The notes beneath the pieces were generated by a model that did no database searches, was not told the origin of the DNA, and was given only the letters and a program-made list of their open reading frames with translations. Source: CAZLKN01 sp964560135 (GTDB lineage: Bacteria; Actinomycetota; JAICYB01). Taken from it: 60,424 nt of DNA. Of this stretch, positions 39,717-48,470 are shown in pieces. Location: the NCBI GenBank assembly GCA_964560135.1, contig CAZLKN010000016.1, forward strand, positions 1-60,424, written 5' to 3'. The first letter of the stretch is position 1. Each line of letters starts with the position of its first letter. Position numbers and translations under genes: made by a program.

Positions 39717-40289
39717 ATGGACGTGAACGAGCTGCATGCGCGAGCGGTGGGCGGGTTCGTGGAGCGCGTCCGGGGGATCGGCGACGACCAGTGGGACGGT
39801 CCCACGCCGTGTACCGACTGGACCGTTCGTGACCTGGTGAATCACCTGGCGGGGGAACTGCTGTGGTCCGTCGAGCTCGGCCGCGGACAGACCATGGCCG
39901 ACGTCGGCGACCGCTTCGAGGGCGACCTGCTCGGGGAGGACCCAAAGGCGACGGTGGAACAGGCGGCAGCGGCGTCGCTGTCCACGTTCGAAGGCGACCA
40001 CGCCTCCGAGATCGACACGTCCCAGGGCCGCATGCCCGTGGAGCACTACCTGGGGCAGATGTTCGTCGACGCGCTGGTGCACACCTGGGACCTCGCGGTG
40101 GCTACCGGTCAGGACAGGTCGCTCGACCCCGAGGCCTGCGCGGTCGCCTACCAGCTGTCCGCGGGGACGCGTGAGGCGATCGACGGCGCCCGGCAGGCCG
40201 GGATCTTCGGTGCCGAGGTGGCCGTCGGCGAAGACGCGAACGACCAGGCGAAGCTCCTCGGGCTGCTGGGCCGCAACCCGTCCGTGTAA
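39717..40289 (+). CDS. TIGR03086-type metal-binding protein (DinB/mycothiol-maleylpyruvate isomerase fold)
   Basis: The 190-residue protein has the family blocks WDGPTPCTDWTVRDLVNHLA and MFVDALVHTWDLAVATGQ, with the histidines that bind a divalent metal (NHLAGE; HTWD). The fold is a DinB-like four-helix bundle found in mycothiol-dependent enzymes of actinobacteria. The actual reaction is unknown. ATG 39717 follows GGGAGG. After it, 40290-40515 carries no gene; its last 20 bases hold the ribosome binding site of the next gene. Confidence 0.82.
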   Translation: MDVNELHARAVGGFVERVRGIGDDQWDGPTPCTDWTVRDLVNHLAGELLWSVELGRGQTMADVGDRFEGDLLGEDPKATVEQAAAASLSTFEGDHASEIDTSQGRMPVEHYLGQMFVDALVHTWDLAVATGQDRSLDPEACAVAYQLSAGTREAIDGARQAGIFGAEVAVGEDANDQAKLLGLLGRNPSV

Positions 40290-40515
40290 CGGGCAGACGA
40301 CACCGTCTACACAGAATCACCCATCTTCGGTCCGGGTGCGGATGTGCACGGTTTGCCCGAAGCGTGAAGACCCTCTGCTGCGTAGCGTCGTGGTCACAGC
40401 TTCCGGCCTACGACGAGCAGCCTTTCGCCCGTCTACGGCCCACCCGGGGACTACGCATGCGCTGAGCCTCAGACGACCGGCTGCTGAGGTTTGAGTCCAG
40501 CGAAGGGAGGACGGG

Positions 40516-40938
40516 ATGAGCACCAGGCAGGCATCGATCGACCAGGCCACGGCGGAGCGACTGGCCAACCGGCTGGCCGAGGTGATGCGAACCTTCGAGG
40601 CGGGTGATCTGTTCGCGCCGGATGTGTTCTGCGATCTGAACATGCCCGTGTGGCGGTTCCAGCTCCAGGGTGCGGAGGCCTTCGCCGCACAGCTCCGATC
40701 CATCAACGAGGGACCGTCGCGGAGCGACATCCTGCGGACGGTCCCGACGGACTCGGGATTCGTCACGGAGCAGGAGGAGTGGCAGGACACGCCCGACGGG
40801 GTGGTGTCGGCCCGGCGCATCTTCCTCTGCGAGGTCCGGGACGGTCGCATCACCGAAGTGGTCGTCTACTGCAGCGGCGAGTGGGACGAGGCGTTGCGGG
40901 CCCGGCACGCCGTCGAGGCGCCGATGATCCGCCCGTGA
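40516..40938 (+). CDS. SnoaL-like (NTF2-fold) protein
   Basis: The 140-residue protein has the length and pattern of NTF2-like SnoaL proteins: an N-terminal helix pair ending in MRTFEAGDLFAPDVFCDLN, then a curved sheet (VSARRIFLCEVRDGRITEVV). It starts at ATG 40516 behind GAAGGGAGG. Members are small ligand-binding proteins or isomerases, and the ligand cannot be judged here. It is followed after 47 bases by the DUF1326 gene on the same strand. Confidence 0.7.
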   Translation: MSTRQASIDQATAERLANRLAEVMRTFEAGDLFAPDVFCDLNMPVWRFQLQGAEAFAAQLRSINEGPSRSDILRTVPTDSGFVTEQEEWQDTPDGVVSARRIFLCEVRDGRITEVVVYCSGEWDEALRARHAVEAPMIRP

Positions 40939-40985
40939 CGTCTCAACGCAGTGCAGACCGTCGTCGCGAGGAAAGGAGGAGCACC

Positions 40986-41600
40986 ATGGCAGCGGATGCG
41001 AAGTGGTCGTTGAAGGGTGACTATCTGGAGGCGTGTAGCTGTGACGCCGGATGCCCGTGCAAGTTCGGGGCCCAGCCCACGAAGGGGCACTGTCACGGCA
41101 TCCTCGCCTTCGAGATCAAGGAGGGGACCTACGGGAAGGTGGACCTCGGCGGCCTGGGGTTCGCCGGCATGATCAAGGCGCCGAGCGCCCCGTGGGAGGG
41201 CAACATCACCGGCACCTTCTACGTCGACGAGAAGGCGACGGACGAGCAGCGGCAGGCTCTCGGGACGATCCTGTCGGGCGACGCCGGCGGATTCTGGGCG
41301 GTCATCGCGACCTTCGTGACCGACAACCGGGGCGTCAAGTTCGCTCCGGTGAAGATGGAGACGAACGGCGACACCCGGTCGTTCACCATCCCCGGGGTTC
41401 TGGAGGTCTCCAACGAGCCGCTCGTCAACCCCATCACCAAGCAGCAGCACGAGGTGATGGTCACCAACAGCATGGATCCGTTCTGCGTGTCGGGACGGGC
41501 GGGACGGTCCTCGAAGGCCGTCTGCACGGACCCCGACGTCGAACTGGACCTCACCGGGCAGCAGGGCTACATCGGCACGTTCGCCTGGGCGGGGCCGTAG
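40986..41600 (+). CDS. DUF1326 protein
   Basis: The 204-residue protein begins with the family hallmark DYLEACSCDAGCPCKFG, where four cysteines could bind a metal or form disulfides, followed by KGHCHGILAFEI. Start ATG 40986 is behind AAAGGAGG. DUF1326 genes are often next to DUF2182 membrane-protein genes, and that is the case here: the next gene starts inside this stop codon (TAGTG). The pair may bind and move a metal or small ligand, but its function is unestablished. Confidence 0.88.
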   Translation: MAADAKWSLKGDYLEACSCDAGCPCKFGAQPTKGHCHGILAFEIKEGTYGKVDLGGLGFAGMIKAPSAPWEGNITGTFYVDEKATDEQRQALGTILSGDAGGFWAVIATFVTDNRGVKFAPVKMETNGDTRSFTIPGVLEVSNEPLVNPITKQQHEVMVTNSMDPFCVSGRAGRSSKAVCTDPDVELDLTGQQGYIGTFAWAGP

Positions 41601-42373
41601 TGGGTCAGCACACGATGCTCGAGGCGGCCCTGCGGCGGGATCGCGCCGTCGTGCTGGCCGGCCTCGCGGCTGTGGTGACGTTGGCGTGGGCGTACCTGCT
41701 CCGCGCCGCGGGGGACATGGGGGCCATGGCCGGGGAGATGACCATGGCCCCCGCACGCCCGTGGGGTTCGGCGGATCTGGCCCTCACCTTCACCATGTGG
41801 GCGGTGATGATGGTCGCGATGATGGTGCCCTCCGTCGCGCCGGTCGTCCTGATGCTGGTGGGCATCAACCGTCGGCAGCGTGAGCGGGAGCTGCCGTACG
41901 TCCCCGTCGGTGTCTTCCTGCTCGGCTACCTCACCGTCTGGACCGGCTTCGCCCTCCTGGCCACGGGGGCCCAGTGGGGGCTCCATCAGGCGTCGCTGCT
42001 TCCCTCGAGGATGGACGGCGCCGTCCCTGCCCTCGGTGGCCTGATCCTCGTGGCCGCCGGGGTGTTCCAGTGGACGCCGCTCAAGGATGCCTGCCTGCGG
42101 CAGTGCCGCACCCCTCTGGGGTTTCTCATCGGGGAGTGGCGCGACGACGTCCGCGGCCGTCTCGTGATGGGCCTGAAGCACGGCACCGCATGCCTCGGGT
42201 GCTGCTGGGCCCTGATGGCCCTCATGTTCGTCGGGGGGGCGATGAAGCTGCTCTGGATGGCGGGCATCGCCGCCTACGTCCTGTTGGAGAAGGTAGTGCC
42301 CGCCGGTCACTGGATCGGACGGGCCACGGGGGTCCTCCTCGTGGCCTGGGGACTGTTGACGATCTCACTATGA
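41600..42373 (+). CDS. DUF2182 predicted metal-binding membrane protein
   Basis: The 257-residue protein has six to seven membrane segments and the DUF2182 blocks FTMWAVMMVAMMVPSVAPVV, FQWTPLKDACLRQCRTP and HGTACLGCCWALMALMFVGG. The last two carry conserved cysteines and a histidine that could bind metal. The GTG start overlaps the DUF1326 stop by one base, so the two are coupled. The family is described only as predicted metal-binding. Confidence 0.87.
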   Translation: MGQHTMLEAALRRDRAVVLAGLAAVVTLAWAYLLRAAGDMGAMAGEMTMAPARPWGSADLALTFTMWAVMMVAMMVPSVAPVVLMLVGINRRQRERELPYVPVGVFLLGYLTVWTGFALLATGAQWGLHQASLLPSRMDGAVPALGGLILVAAGVFQWTPLKDACLRQCRTPLGFLIGEWRDDVRGRLVMGLKHGTACLGCCWALMALMFVGGAMKLLWMAGIAAYVLLEKVVPAGHWIGRATGVLLVAWGLLTISL

Positions 42374-42390
42374 GTGAAAGGAGACAAACG

Positions 42391-43221
42391 ATGAGCACGC
42401 AAGAGGTTCAGGGTCCGGGAGAGGTCTGGGACGCCCTCGCGGCAGGCTACGACGAGTACTTCACCCCGATCAACATGCACCTCAGCGAGGACGCGCTCGG
42501 CCGCGTCGACCTGCGTCCGGGGATGCGGTTCCTGGACGTGGCGGCGGGGACCGGCGCCCTCAGCATCCCGGCCGCCGCCCGCGGTGCCGAGGTGCTGGCC
42601 ACCGACATCTCGCCGGCGATGATCGAGTACCTGCAGGCGCGCGCGCGGCGGGACGGGATCACCAACCTGGAGGCCCGGGTGATGGACGGCCACGCGCTCG
42701 ACCTGGACGACGACATCTTCGACGTGTCCGGATCGCAGTTCGGCATCATGCTCTTCCCGGACCTCCCGCTGGGGCTGCGTGAGCTCGTCCGCGTCACGAA
42801 GCCCGGGGGCCGGGCGGTCGTGATCGCCTTCGGCCCCCCGCCGAAGCTGGAGTTCCTCGGGTTCTTCCTCGGGGCGCTGAAGGCCGTGGTCCCCGGCTTC
42901 ACCGGGCTGCCCATGGATCCTCCGCCGCTGCCCTTCCAGGTGGCCGACCCCCAGCGGCTGGGCAGTGCGTTGACCGACGCCGGCCTCGAGGACGTCAGGG
43001 TCGAGACGACGACGCACCGCATGGAGTTCCACTCCGGGGCGCACTTCTGGAACGCGATACTCACCAGCAATCCGATCGCGTCGATGCTGACCGCGGACCT
43101 GACCCCGGAGACGACGACCGAGGTGAAGCGGGTGCTGGACGGCATGCTGCGCGAGCACGCCGGCGGGAGCGGTCCGGCCGTGCTCGATGCCGAGGTGAAC
43201 ATCGGTATCGGCCGGAAGTGA
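42391..43221 (+). CDS. SAM-dependent methyltransferase (UbiE/class I type)
   Basis: The 276-residue protein starts at ATG 42391 behind GAAAGGAG. It has motif I FLDVAAGTGALSIPAA, the acidic LATDISPAMIEYL, DGHALDLDDDIFDVS and the post-motif LVRVTKPGGRAVVIAF. This is a Methyltransf_11/25 class I enzyme. A C-terminal part of about 90 residues probably covers the substrate site. It lies 17 bases after the DUF2182 gene in the same direction. The substrate is unknown. Confidence 0.87.
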   Translation: MSTQEVQGPGEVWDALAAGYDEYFTPINMHLSEDALGRVDLRPGMRFLDVAAGTGALSIPAAARGAEVLATDISPAMIEYLQARARRDGITNLEARVMDGHALDLDDDIFDVSGSQFGIMLFPDLPLGLRELVRVTKPGGRAVVIAFGPPPKLEFLGFFLGALKAVVPGFTGLPMDPPPLPFQVADPQRLGSALTDAGLEDVRVETTTHRMEFHSGAHFWNAILTSNPIASMLTADLTPETTTEVKRVLDGMLREHAGGSGPAVLDAEVNIGIGRK

Positions 43222-43291
43222 CGGGGCCGGTTCGGCGGGGGCGGGGTCGCCGCTCGTATGATTGGCACCCGTCGACCAGGAGGTAGTGCCC

Positions 43292-44449
43292 ATGCAGCCG
43301 GCCTTCACCCTGCCCCCGGAACTCCAGCAACTCGGCGAGTCGGCCCGGACCTTCGCCGAACGGGAGATCCGTCCCGTCGCCGACGAAGCCGAGGCCACCG
43401 AGACCTTCCCGCGGGAGCTGTTCCGCAAGGCCGGGCAGGCCGGCTTCATCGGGATGCGGTACCCGGAGGAGCTCGGAGGATCCGATGCGGGCATCACCGC
43501 CGAGGTGCTGTGGCGGGAGGCCACCTCCTACGCCAACGCCGGGATCGGGTCGGTGCTGTCGGTCCCCGGCAACATCGGCTCGTTCCCGATCTACGAGTTC
43601 GGATCTCCCGAGCAGCAGCAGGAGTTCATCCCGAAGGTGACCGCGGGGGAGTGGATCACGGCCTTCGCGCTCACCGAGCCGGAGGCCGGCTCCGACGTGA
43701 AGGGCATCCGCAGCACCGCCGAGCGCAAGAACGGCTCATGGGTGCTCAACGGCCGGAAGATGTTCATCACCTGCGCCCCCTCGGCGGACTTCTTCATCTT
43801 CACCGCCTACACCGACCGCTCCCTGGGGCATACGGGCCTCGCGAACTTCATCCTCGAACGTGACCGGCTCCCGGCGGACGCCGTCCGTCCCCTGAAGACG
43901 CTCGGGCACCGCTCGAGCGAGCTCGGCGAGGTCGTGGTCGACAACGTGGAGATCCCCGAGGACCGCCTCATCGGCGAGCCCACCGGGGGGTTCCAGCGGG
44001 CCGCCCGGACCCTCAACGGGGGCCGGCTGATCGTGGCCGGCGGGGCGCTGGGCACCGCGCAGGCAGCCGTGGACGTGTCCGTGGACTACGCCAAACAGCG
44101 GCAGGCCTTCGGCAAGTCGATCGGCGACTTCCAGGCCGTGGCCTTCCGGGTCGCGCAGATCGCCGCGGAGGTGGAGTCGGCACGGGTCACCGTCTACTGG
44201 GCGGCGAGCCTGTGGGATGCCGGCCAGGAGACACCCAAGGAGGTCGCGATCGCCAAGCTCGTGGCCACCGAGACCGCGGTGCGGGCCGCGAGCGAGTCGA
44301 TGCGCACCTTCGGGGGATACGGCTACATCGCCGAGGAGTTCCCGATCGAGCGGATCCTGCGCGACTCACGGATGTACGTGATCGTCGAGGGCACGAGCGA
44401 CATCCAGCACCTGATCCTGTCCCGCCAGCTCGGCTTGAACCCGATGTAG
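43292..44449 (+). CDS. Acyl-CoA dehydrogenase
   Basis: The 385-residue flavoprotein starts at ATG 43292 behind AGGAGG. It has the family signatures AFALTEPEAGSDVKGIRSTA and FGGYGYIAEEFPIERILRDS, the latter with RDSR before the catalytic-base region. The base Glu typical of short/medium-chain enzymes appears in VIVEGTSDIQ. It introduces a double bond next to the CoA thioester and passes electrons to ETF. The downstream neighbours are a lipocalin/AttH-like protein and a hydrolase, so the set may serve lipid or terpenoid catabolism. Confidence 0.92.
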   Translation: MQPAFTLPPELQQLGESARTFAEREIRPVADEAEATETFPRELFRKAGQAGFIGMRYPEELGGSDAGITAEVLWREATSYANAGIGSVLSVPGNIGSFPIYEFGSPEQQQEFIPKVTAGEWITAFALTEPEAGSDVKGIRSTAERKNGSWVLNGRKMFITCAPSADFFIFTAYTDRSLGHTGLANFILERDRLPADAVRPLKTLGHRSSELGEVVVDNVEIPEDRLIGEPTGGFQRAARTLNGGRLIVAGGALGTAQAAVDVSVDYAKQRQAFGKSIGDFQAVAFRVAQIAAEVESARVTVYWAASLWDAGQETPKEVAIAKLVATETAVRAASESMRTFGGYGYIAEEFPIERILRDSRMYVIVEGTSDIQHLILSRQLGLNPM

Positions 44450-44461
44450 GAGGTGGTCGTC

Positions 44462-45475
44462 ATGCCGGAGGCACCGGCCGCTCGGTCCACGATGCGTTCA
44501 CCCAAACCCGAGAACCTTCCGCGCTGGGACGGACGGCGGGGGTGGTACGAGGTCTGGTACGCCACCACCAACCACGCCCCCTCGGGCACCGCGCTGTGGT
44601 TGCGCTACACGCTGCACGTCCCGGCCGACGCCGAGGGCCACGCCACGATCTGGGGGGTTGCCTTCGACCGCGACGGGCCGGTGTTCGCCGCCCGGCAGGA
44701 CCATCCGCTCACCGCCGTGCGGCTCGGAGGCGAGACGATCATGCGGGTCGGTGACGCGCTGCTCGCCGAGGGACATCTCGCGGGGGCCCTCACCGACGAC
44801 GGGGGCCGGGTCCTCACCTGGGATCTGTCCTTCGACCCCGCCGAGGATGCGGTGGGCCCGCTGCCGCACGCCCTGGAGCGGGTGACGCCGTCGTACTACC
44901 TGAACCCCAATCTCGACGTGCGGGCGTCGGGGACGGTGAACGTGGGCGACCGGATCCTGGAACTCGACACCGAGCCGATGGGCCAATCCCACGTCTGGGG
45001 TCGCCACCACGCGGGCGCGTGGGCGTGGATGCACCTGCATGTGGACGACGGGTTCGTGATCGAGGCGATCCAGGCCCGGCCCCACGCCGCAGCCCGTATC
45101 GGCCGTCGGCTCCCGTCCCTGCCGTTCGCGGTGGTCAGCCTCCTGGGGTCCCCCCAGACCTTCGGCCCGGCGGGGCCCTGGCGGGCCCGTGGACGCTACA
45201 CCTTCCCCGTGTGGCACCTGTCGCTGCGCGGCCCGGACATCCGGCTGGAGGTCTCGGTGCGGGCCCCCGAGCGGCGCTTCATCCAGGTCACCTACCACGA
45301 TCCGGACGGCTCGCCCGCGTACTGCGCGAACAGCGAGGTCGCCGACGGTGTCGTGGAGGTGTACCGGCGCTACGGCCGGGCCTGGCGCCAGACCGAGATC
45401 CACGAGCTGTCGGGACGCTCCCACCTGGAGTTCGGTGCACGGTCCCCCTACCCTGGGGTTCCGGTCGTCTTCTAG
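44462..45475 (+). CDS. AttH/hydroxyneurosporene-dehydrogenase-like (lipocalin-type) protein
   Basis: The 337-residue protein reads WYEVWYATTNHAPSGTALWL near the start and QSHVWGRHHAGAWAWMHLHV in the middle. This suits the double-lipocalin fold of AttH, CrtC and tocopherol-cyclase-like proteins, which bind hydrophobic ligands. It starts at ATG 44462, and its ribosome binding site AGGAGG overlaps the acyl-CoA dehydrogenase stop codon. It probably handles a lipid or isoprenoid substrate together with its neighbours. Confidence 0.6.
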   Translation: MPEAPAARSTMRSPKPENLPRWDGRRGWYEVWYATTNHAPSGTALWLRYTLHVPADAEGHATIWGVAFDRDGPVFAARQDHPLTAVRLGGETIMRVGDALLAEGHLAGALTDDGGRVLTWDLSFDPAEDAVGPLPHALERVTPSYYLNPNLDVRASGTVNVGDRILELDTEPMGQSHVWGRHHAGAWAWMHLHVDDGFVIEAIQARPHAAARIGRRLPSLPFAVVSLLGSPQTFGPAGPWRARGRYTFPVWHLSLRGPDIRLEVSVRAPERRFIQVTYHDPDGSPAYCANSEVADGVVEVYRRYGRAWRQTEIHELSGRSHLEFGARSPYPGVPVVF

Positions 45476-45491
45476 GGAGGTCAACGCACGC

Positions 45492-46298
45492 ATGCCACAC
45501 TTCGACGGACGAGGGTTCCGCATCAACTACGTCGAGCAGGGCGAAGGCCCGGCAATCGTGTTCCTGCACGGGTTCGTGATGGACCACACGATGTTCGCCC
45601 CCCAGTTCGAGGACCTCCCCGACCACTACCGCTGCCTCGCCTGGGACATGCGGGGGCACGGCCGGAGCGACTGTCCGCCGGGCCCGTGGACGATGCAGGA
45701 CACCGTCGTGGACGCTATCGACTTCATCGAGGAGCTCAATGCGGCGCCCTGCCACCTCGTCGGGATGTCCTGGGGCGGGATGATCGCGGTACGCATCGCG
45801 CTACAACGCGAGGAGCTCGTCCGGTCGCTGGTGATGATCGACGCGTCCGCCGACGCCGAGGACCCGGAGAAGATCCCGCAGTACCGGGCCTTCGCGCAGG
45901 TGATCGAAGAGCAGGGTGTCACCGACGATCTGATCCGGGCGACGCTGCCGCTGTTCTACGGGGAGCGCTACCTCTCCGAGCAGCGCGACGGGGTGGCCGT
46001 CCACGTCGCCCGGGGCCAGGAGATGCCGCGGGAGGCGCTGATCGAGGGACTGCGCGCGCTGACCGGGCGCGACTCGGTGCTGGATCGCCTCCACGAGGTG
46101 CGCGTCCCGACGCTGGCGATCCACGGGGAGCACGACGCGTCGATCCCGGTCGCGCAGGCCGAGCGGCTCGTAGCCGGGATCAAGGACGCGACGCTGGTCC
46201 GGGTGCCGGGGGCCGGGCACACCACGCCCCTGGAGGCGCCGGACTTCGTGAACCGCGAGCTGGAGGCGTTCTTCGCCCGCATGGATCCACGGCGCTGA
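45492..46298 (+). CDS. Alpha/beta-hydrolase
   Basis: The 268-residue protein has the oxyanion HGF block VFLHGFVMDH, the nucleophile elbow GMSWGG (Ser), an acid in AIHGEHDASIPV and the catalytic histidine in PGAGHTTPLEAP. It starts at ATG 45492 behind GGGAGG. It belongs to the broad esterase/lactonase/haloperoxidase-like group. The order acyl-CoA dehydrogenase, lipocalin-like protein and hydrolase suggests one catabolic operon. Confidence 0.88.
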   Translation: MPHFDGRGFRINYVEQGEGPAIVFLHGFVMDHTMFAPQFEDLPDHYRCLAWDMRGHGRSDCPPGPWTMQDTVVDAIDFIEELNAAPCHLVGMSWGGMIAVRIALQREELVRSLVMIDASADAEDPEKIPQYRAFAQVIEEQGVTDDLIRATLPLFYGERYLSEQRDGVAVHVARGQEMPREALIEGLRALTGRDSVLDRLHEVRVPTLAIHGEHDASIPVAQAERLVAGIKDATLVRVPGAGHTTPLEAPDFVNRELEAFFARMDPRR

Positions 46299-46299
46299 T

Positions 46300-46461
46300 T
46301 CAGGCCTCTTCCGCCCCCAGCTTCACGGTGATGGCCTCCAGCACCGACCCGGCCTGTTCGATCACGGCGGCGACCTCCTCGGCGAGATCCTCCGGCAGCG
46401 TTTCGCGGGCCTGAGCGAGCTCGTCGATCGCGGACCGCAGTGCGGTGACGGCGTCCTGCAT
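46300..46461 (-). CDS. Small helical protein, 53 residues
   Basis: A short minus-strand frame starts at ATG 46461 behind an excellent AAGGAGG site. It encodes MQDAVTALRSAIDELAQARE and ends in VLEAITVKLGAEEA. It is acidic and predicted helical throughout, possibly a coiled coil. It is convergent with the hydrolase gene (one base between stops). The strong ribosome binding site is the main argument that it is real. No family recognised. Confidence 0.6.
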   Translation of the reverse strand: MQDAVTALRSAIDELAQARETLPEDLAEEVAAVIEQAGSVLEAITVKLGAEEA

Positions 46462-46533
46462 CGTTCCTCCTTGTCGCCTCCGCGGAGTCTATCCGAGCGG
46501 CCCGACGCCCGAGGGCGGTAGGCTCGGGTCGCG

Positions 46534-47166
46534 ATGAACATCGTGCCGGAGGGCATCGAGGACTACATGCGCGGCCTGGCCGCCCGCCACGACGAGCACG
46601 TGCTCGTCGAGATGGAGGAGCACGCCGCCGAGCACGGGTTCCCGATCGTGGGGCGGCTGTGCGGCCTCACCATCGAGATCCTCGCCCGCGCCGTGGGGGC
46701 GCGCCGCGTCTTCGAGCTCGGCTCGGGGTACGGGTACTCGGCCTACTGGTTCGCCCGCGCCTGCGGGCCGGAGGCCGAGCTCCACCTGACCGACGGCGAT
46801 GCGGCCAACGAGCTCAAGGCCCGCGGGTACCTCGAACGTGCCGGGGTGTGGGACCGCGTCACCTTCCACGTCGGCGACGCGCTGGAGTCCTTCGCCGCGG
46901 TGGACGGCGACTTCGACGTCGTCTACTGCGACATCGACAAGCACGGCTACCCCGAAGCCTGGCGGGCCGCCCGCAACCGGATCCGGCCCGGGGGCCTGTG
47001 GATCTGCGACAACACGCTGTGGTCCGGGCGCGTGCTCGACGACCAGCCCGACGAGTGGACCGCCGCGATCGACGAGCACAACCGCCTGGTGTCCGCCGAC
47101 CCGGATTTCGTCTCGGTGATCGTCCCCACCCGCGACGGCCTGATGGCCGCCCTCCGCATCTCGTAG
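46534..47166 (+). CDS. O-methyltransferase, class I (CCoAOMT-like)
   Basis: The 210-residue protein has motif I VFELGSGYGYSAYWFA, LHLTDGD, then DFDVVYCDIDKHGYPEAW and PGGLWICDNTLWSGRVLD. The last is the metal-binding D-N pair typical of the Methyltransf_3 (catechol/caffeoyl-CoA O-methyltransferase) family. These enzymes methylate catechol-like oxygen using SAM and a divalent metal. Start ATG 46534. It stands alone between two minus-strand units. Confidence 0.88.
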   Translation: MNIVPEGIEDYMRGLAARHDEHVLVEMEEHAAEHGFPIVGRLCGLTIEILARAVGARRVFELGSGYGYSAYWFARACGPEAELHLTDGDAANELKARGYLERAGVWDRVTFHVGDALESFAAVDGDFDVVYCDIDKHGYPEAWRAARNRIRPGGLWICDNTLWSGRVLDDQPDEWTAAIDEHNRLVSADPDFVSVIVPTRDGLMAALRIS

Positions 47167-47212
47167 GCGGCAGCCCGCTACGCGGCTCGGCTCCGGCGGG
47201 CGGCCTGCTCGG

Positions 47213-48187
47213 TCACGGGACGACCTTGCCGATGTGGTAGTGCCAGACGCCCTCGGTGAGATCCCGCTCCAGGCGGCCGGTGAGGCGCAGGTGCTCGAGG
47301 TGGGCGAGGGTCTCGGCCATCGCCAGGCGTTCCTGGAAGAACATGAGGTCGCGGCCGAACAGCTCCCGGGAGACGTCCAGGGCGTGGGTCGGCCCCCGCC
47401 GTGCGAGGATCTCGATGGTCCGCCGGAGGCGCTGTTCGTGGTGGGCGCGGATCACCCGGGCCCGCTCGGCCCCCTCCTCGAAGGGGCGGCCGTGGCCGGG
47501 CAGCACGAGGCTCGGCTCCAACGCCGCGAGGGCGTCGAGGCTCTCGAGGAACTGTCCGAGCGGGTCGGACGGCTCGATGGTGTAGCCGATGTGCGGTGTG
47601 ATCTTGCCGAGCAGCGTGTCGCCGGAGATCAGCAGGCGGTCGCCGGGACGGAAGAAGGCCACGTGTCCCCATTCGTGGCCGGGGGTCCAGTGCACCTGCC
47701 AGGAGGAGCCCGCGAAGGTGACGTGGTCGCCGGCCTCGATGTGCTCGAGGCGGGCCGGCTTGGGGATCGTGAACGACGGCTCGCGCGGGGTCTCGGGGTC
47801 CCGGCCGTGTTCGACGTAGTGGGCGGCGATCTCCTGCCAGCGCTCGCCGGTGGCCATCGCGTCCAGGCCCTGCTCGGCGATCGGGTGGCAGACGGCCGGG
47901 GCGCCGGAGGCCTCGCACAGCCGCGCCGCCAGACCCACGTGGTCGGGGTGGGCATGGGTGAGGTAGATGGTCTCGACGTCGGATAGATCCCGATCCATCC
48001 AGCGCACGGCCTGCTCGACCCGGTCGAAGGACCCCTCGAACCCGAGGGTGGTGTCGATCAGGACCACGCCGCCCTGCGGGCCCTCGGCCAGGTAGGCGTG
48101 GACGTGGGGCAGCCCCGGGAAGGGCGTGGGGCAGGTGACCCGGAAGATGCCCGGATAGGGCATCGAGAAGAACGGCCGGTCACTCAT
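47213..48187 (-). CDS. Metallo-beta-lactamase-fold hydrolase
   Basis: The 324-residue protein has the zinc motif YLTHAHPDHVGLA, a second ligand in WTPGHEWGHVAFF (H) and ISGDTLLGKI (D), and LVLPGHGRPF (H) near 210. A C-terminal helical domain of about 100 residues (HHEQRLRRTIEILARRG) follows, as in the LACTB2/hydroxyacylglutathione-hydrolase-like subgroup. Substrate unknown. It starts at ATG 48187, just after the dodecin gene on the same strand. Confidence 0.9.
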   Translation of the reverse strand: MSDRPFFSMPYPGIFRVTCPTPFPGLPHVHAYLAEGPQGGVVLIDTTLGFEGSFDRVEQAVRWMDRDLSDVETIYLTHAHPDHVGLAARLCEASGAPAVCHPIAEQGLDAMATGERWQEIAAHYVEHGRDPETPREPSFTIPKPARLEHIEAGDHVTFAGSSWQVHWTPGHEWGHVAFFRPGDRLLISGDTLLGKITPHIGYTIEPSDPLGQFLESLDALAALEPSLVLPGHGRPFEEGAERARVIRAHHEQRLRRTIEILARRGPTHALDVSRELFGRDLMFFQERLAMAETLAHLEHLRLTGRLERDLTEGVWHYHIGKVVP

Positions 48188-48203
48188 CGCCGCGAACCGG
48201 CAC

Positions 48204-48419
48204 TCACTCGTGCAGCCGTTCCTTGACCACGAAGGTCACGCGGAGCCAGACCCGGTACTCGGAGACGCGTCCGTCGGCCACGTGGCCCGTCACCTTCGTG
48301 ATCTCGAACTCCTCCACCTCGTTGATCGTCAGGGAGGCGCGGGAGATCGCCGCCTCGATGGCGGCCTCGATCGACTCGGTGGATCTCCCGGAGAGATCCA
48401 CGGTCTTCGTCACGGTCAT
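48204..48419 (-). CDS. Dodecin (flavin-binding)
   Basis: The 71-residue protein matches dodecin along its length: KTVDLSGRSTESIEAAIEAA, then INEVEEFEITKVTGHVADGR, EYRVWLRVTFVVKERL. Dodecins form dodecamers that store or buffer flavins such as FMN, riboflavin or lumichrome. The tryptophan in EYRVW is the flavin-stacking residue. It lies 16 bases before the metallo-hydrolase gene in the same direction. Confidence 0.92.
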   Translation of the reverse strand: MTVTKTVDLSGRSTESIEAAIEAAISRASLTINEVEEFEITKVTGHVADGRVSEYRVWLRVTFVVKERLHE

Positions 48420-48470
48420 CGCTGCGTCCTTCGCGTGGGGGCCGGGGTGACCCGGCTAGAGTAGCGGAGC

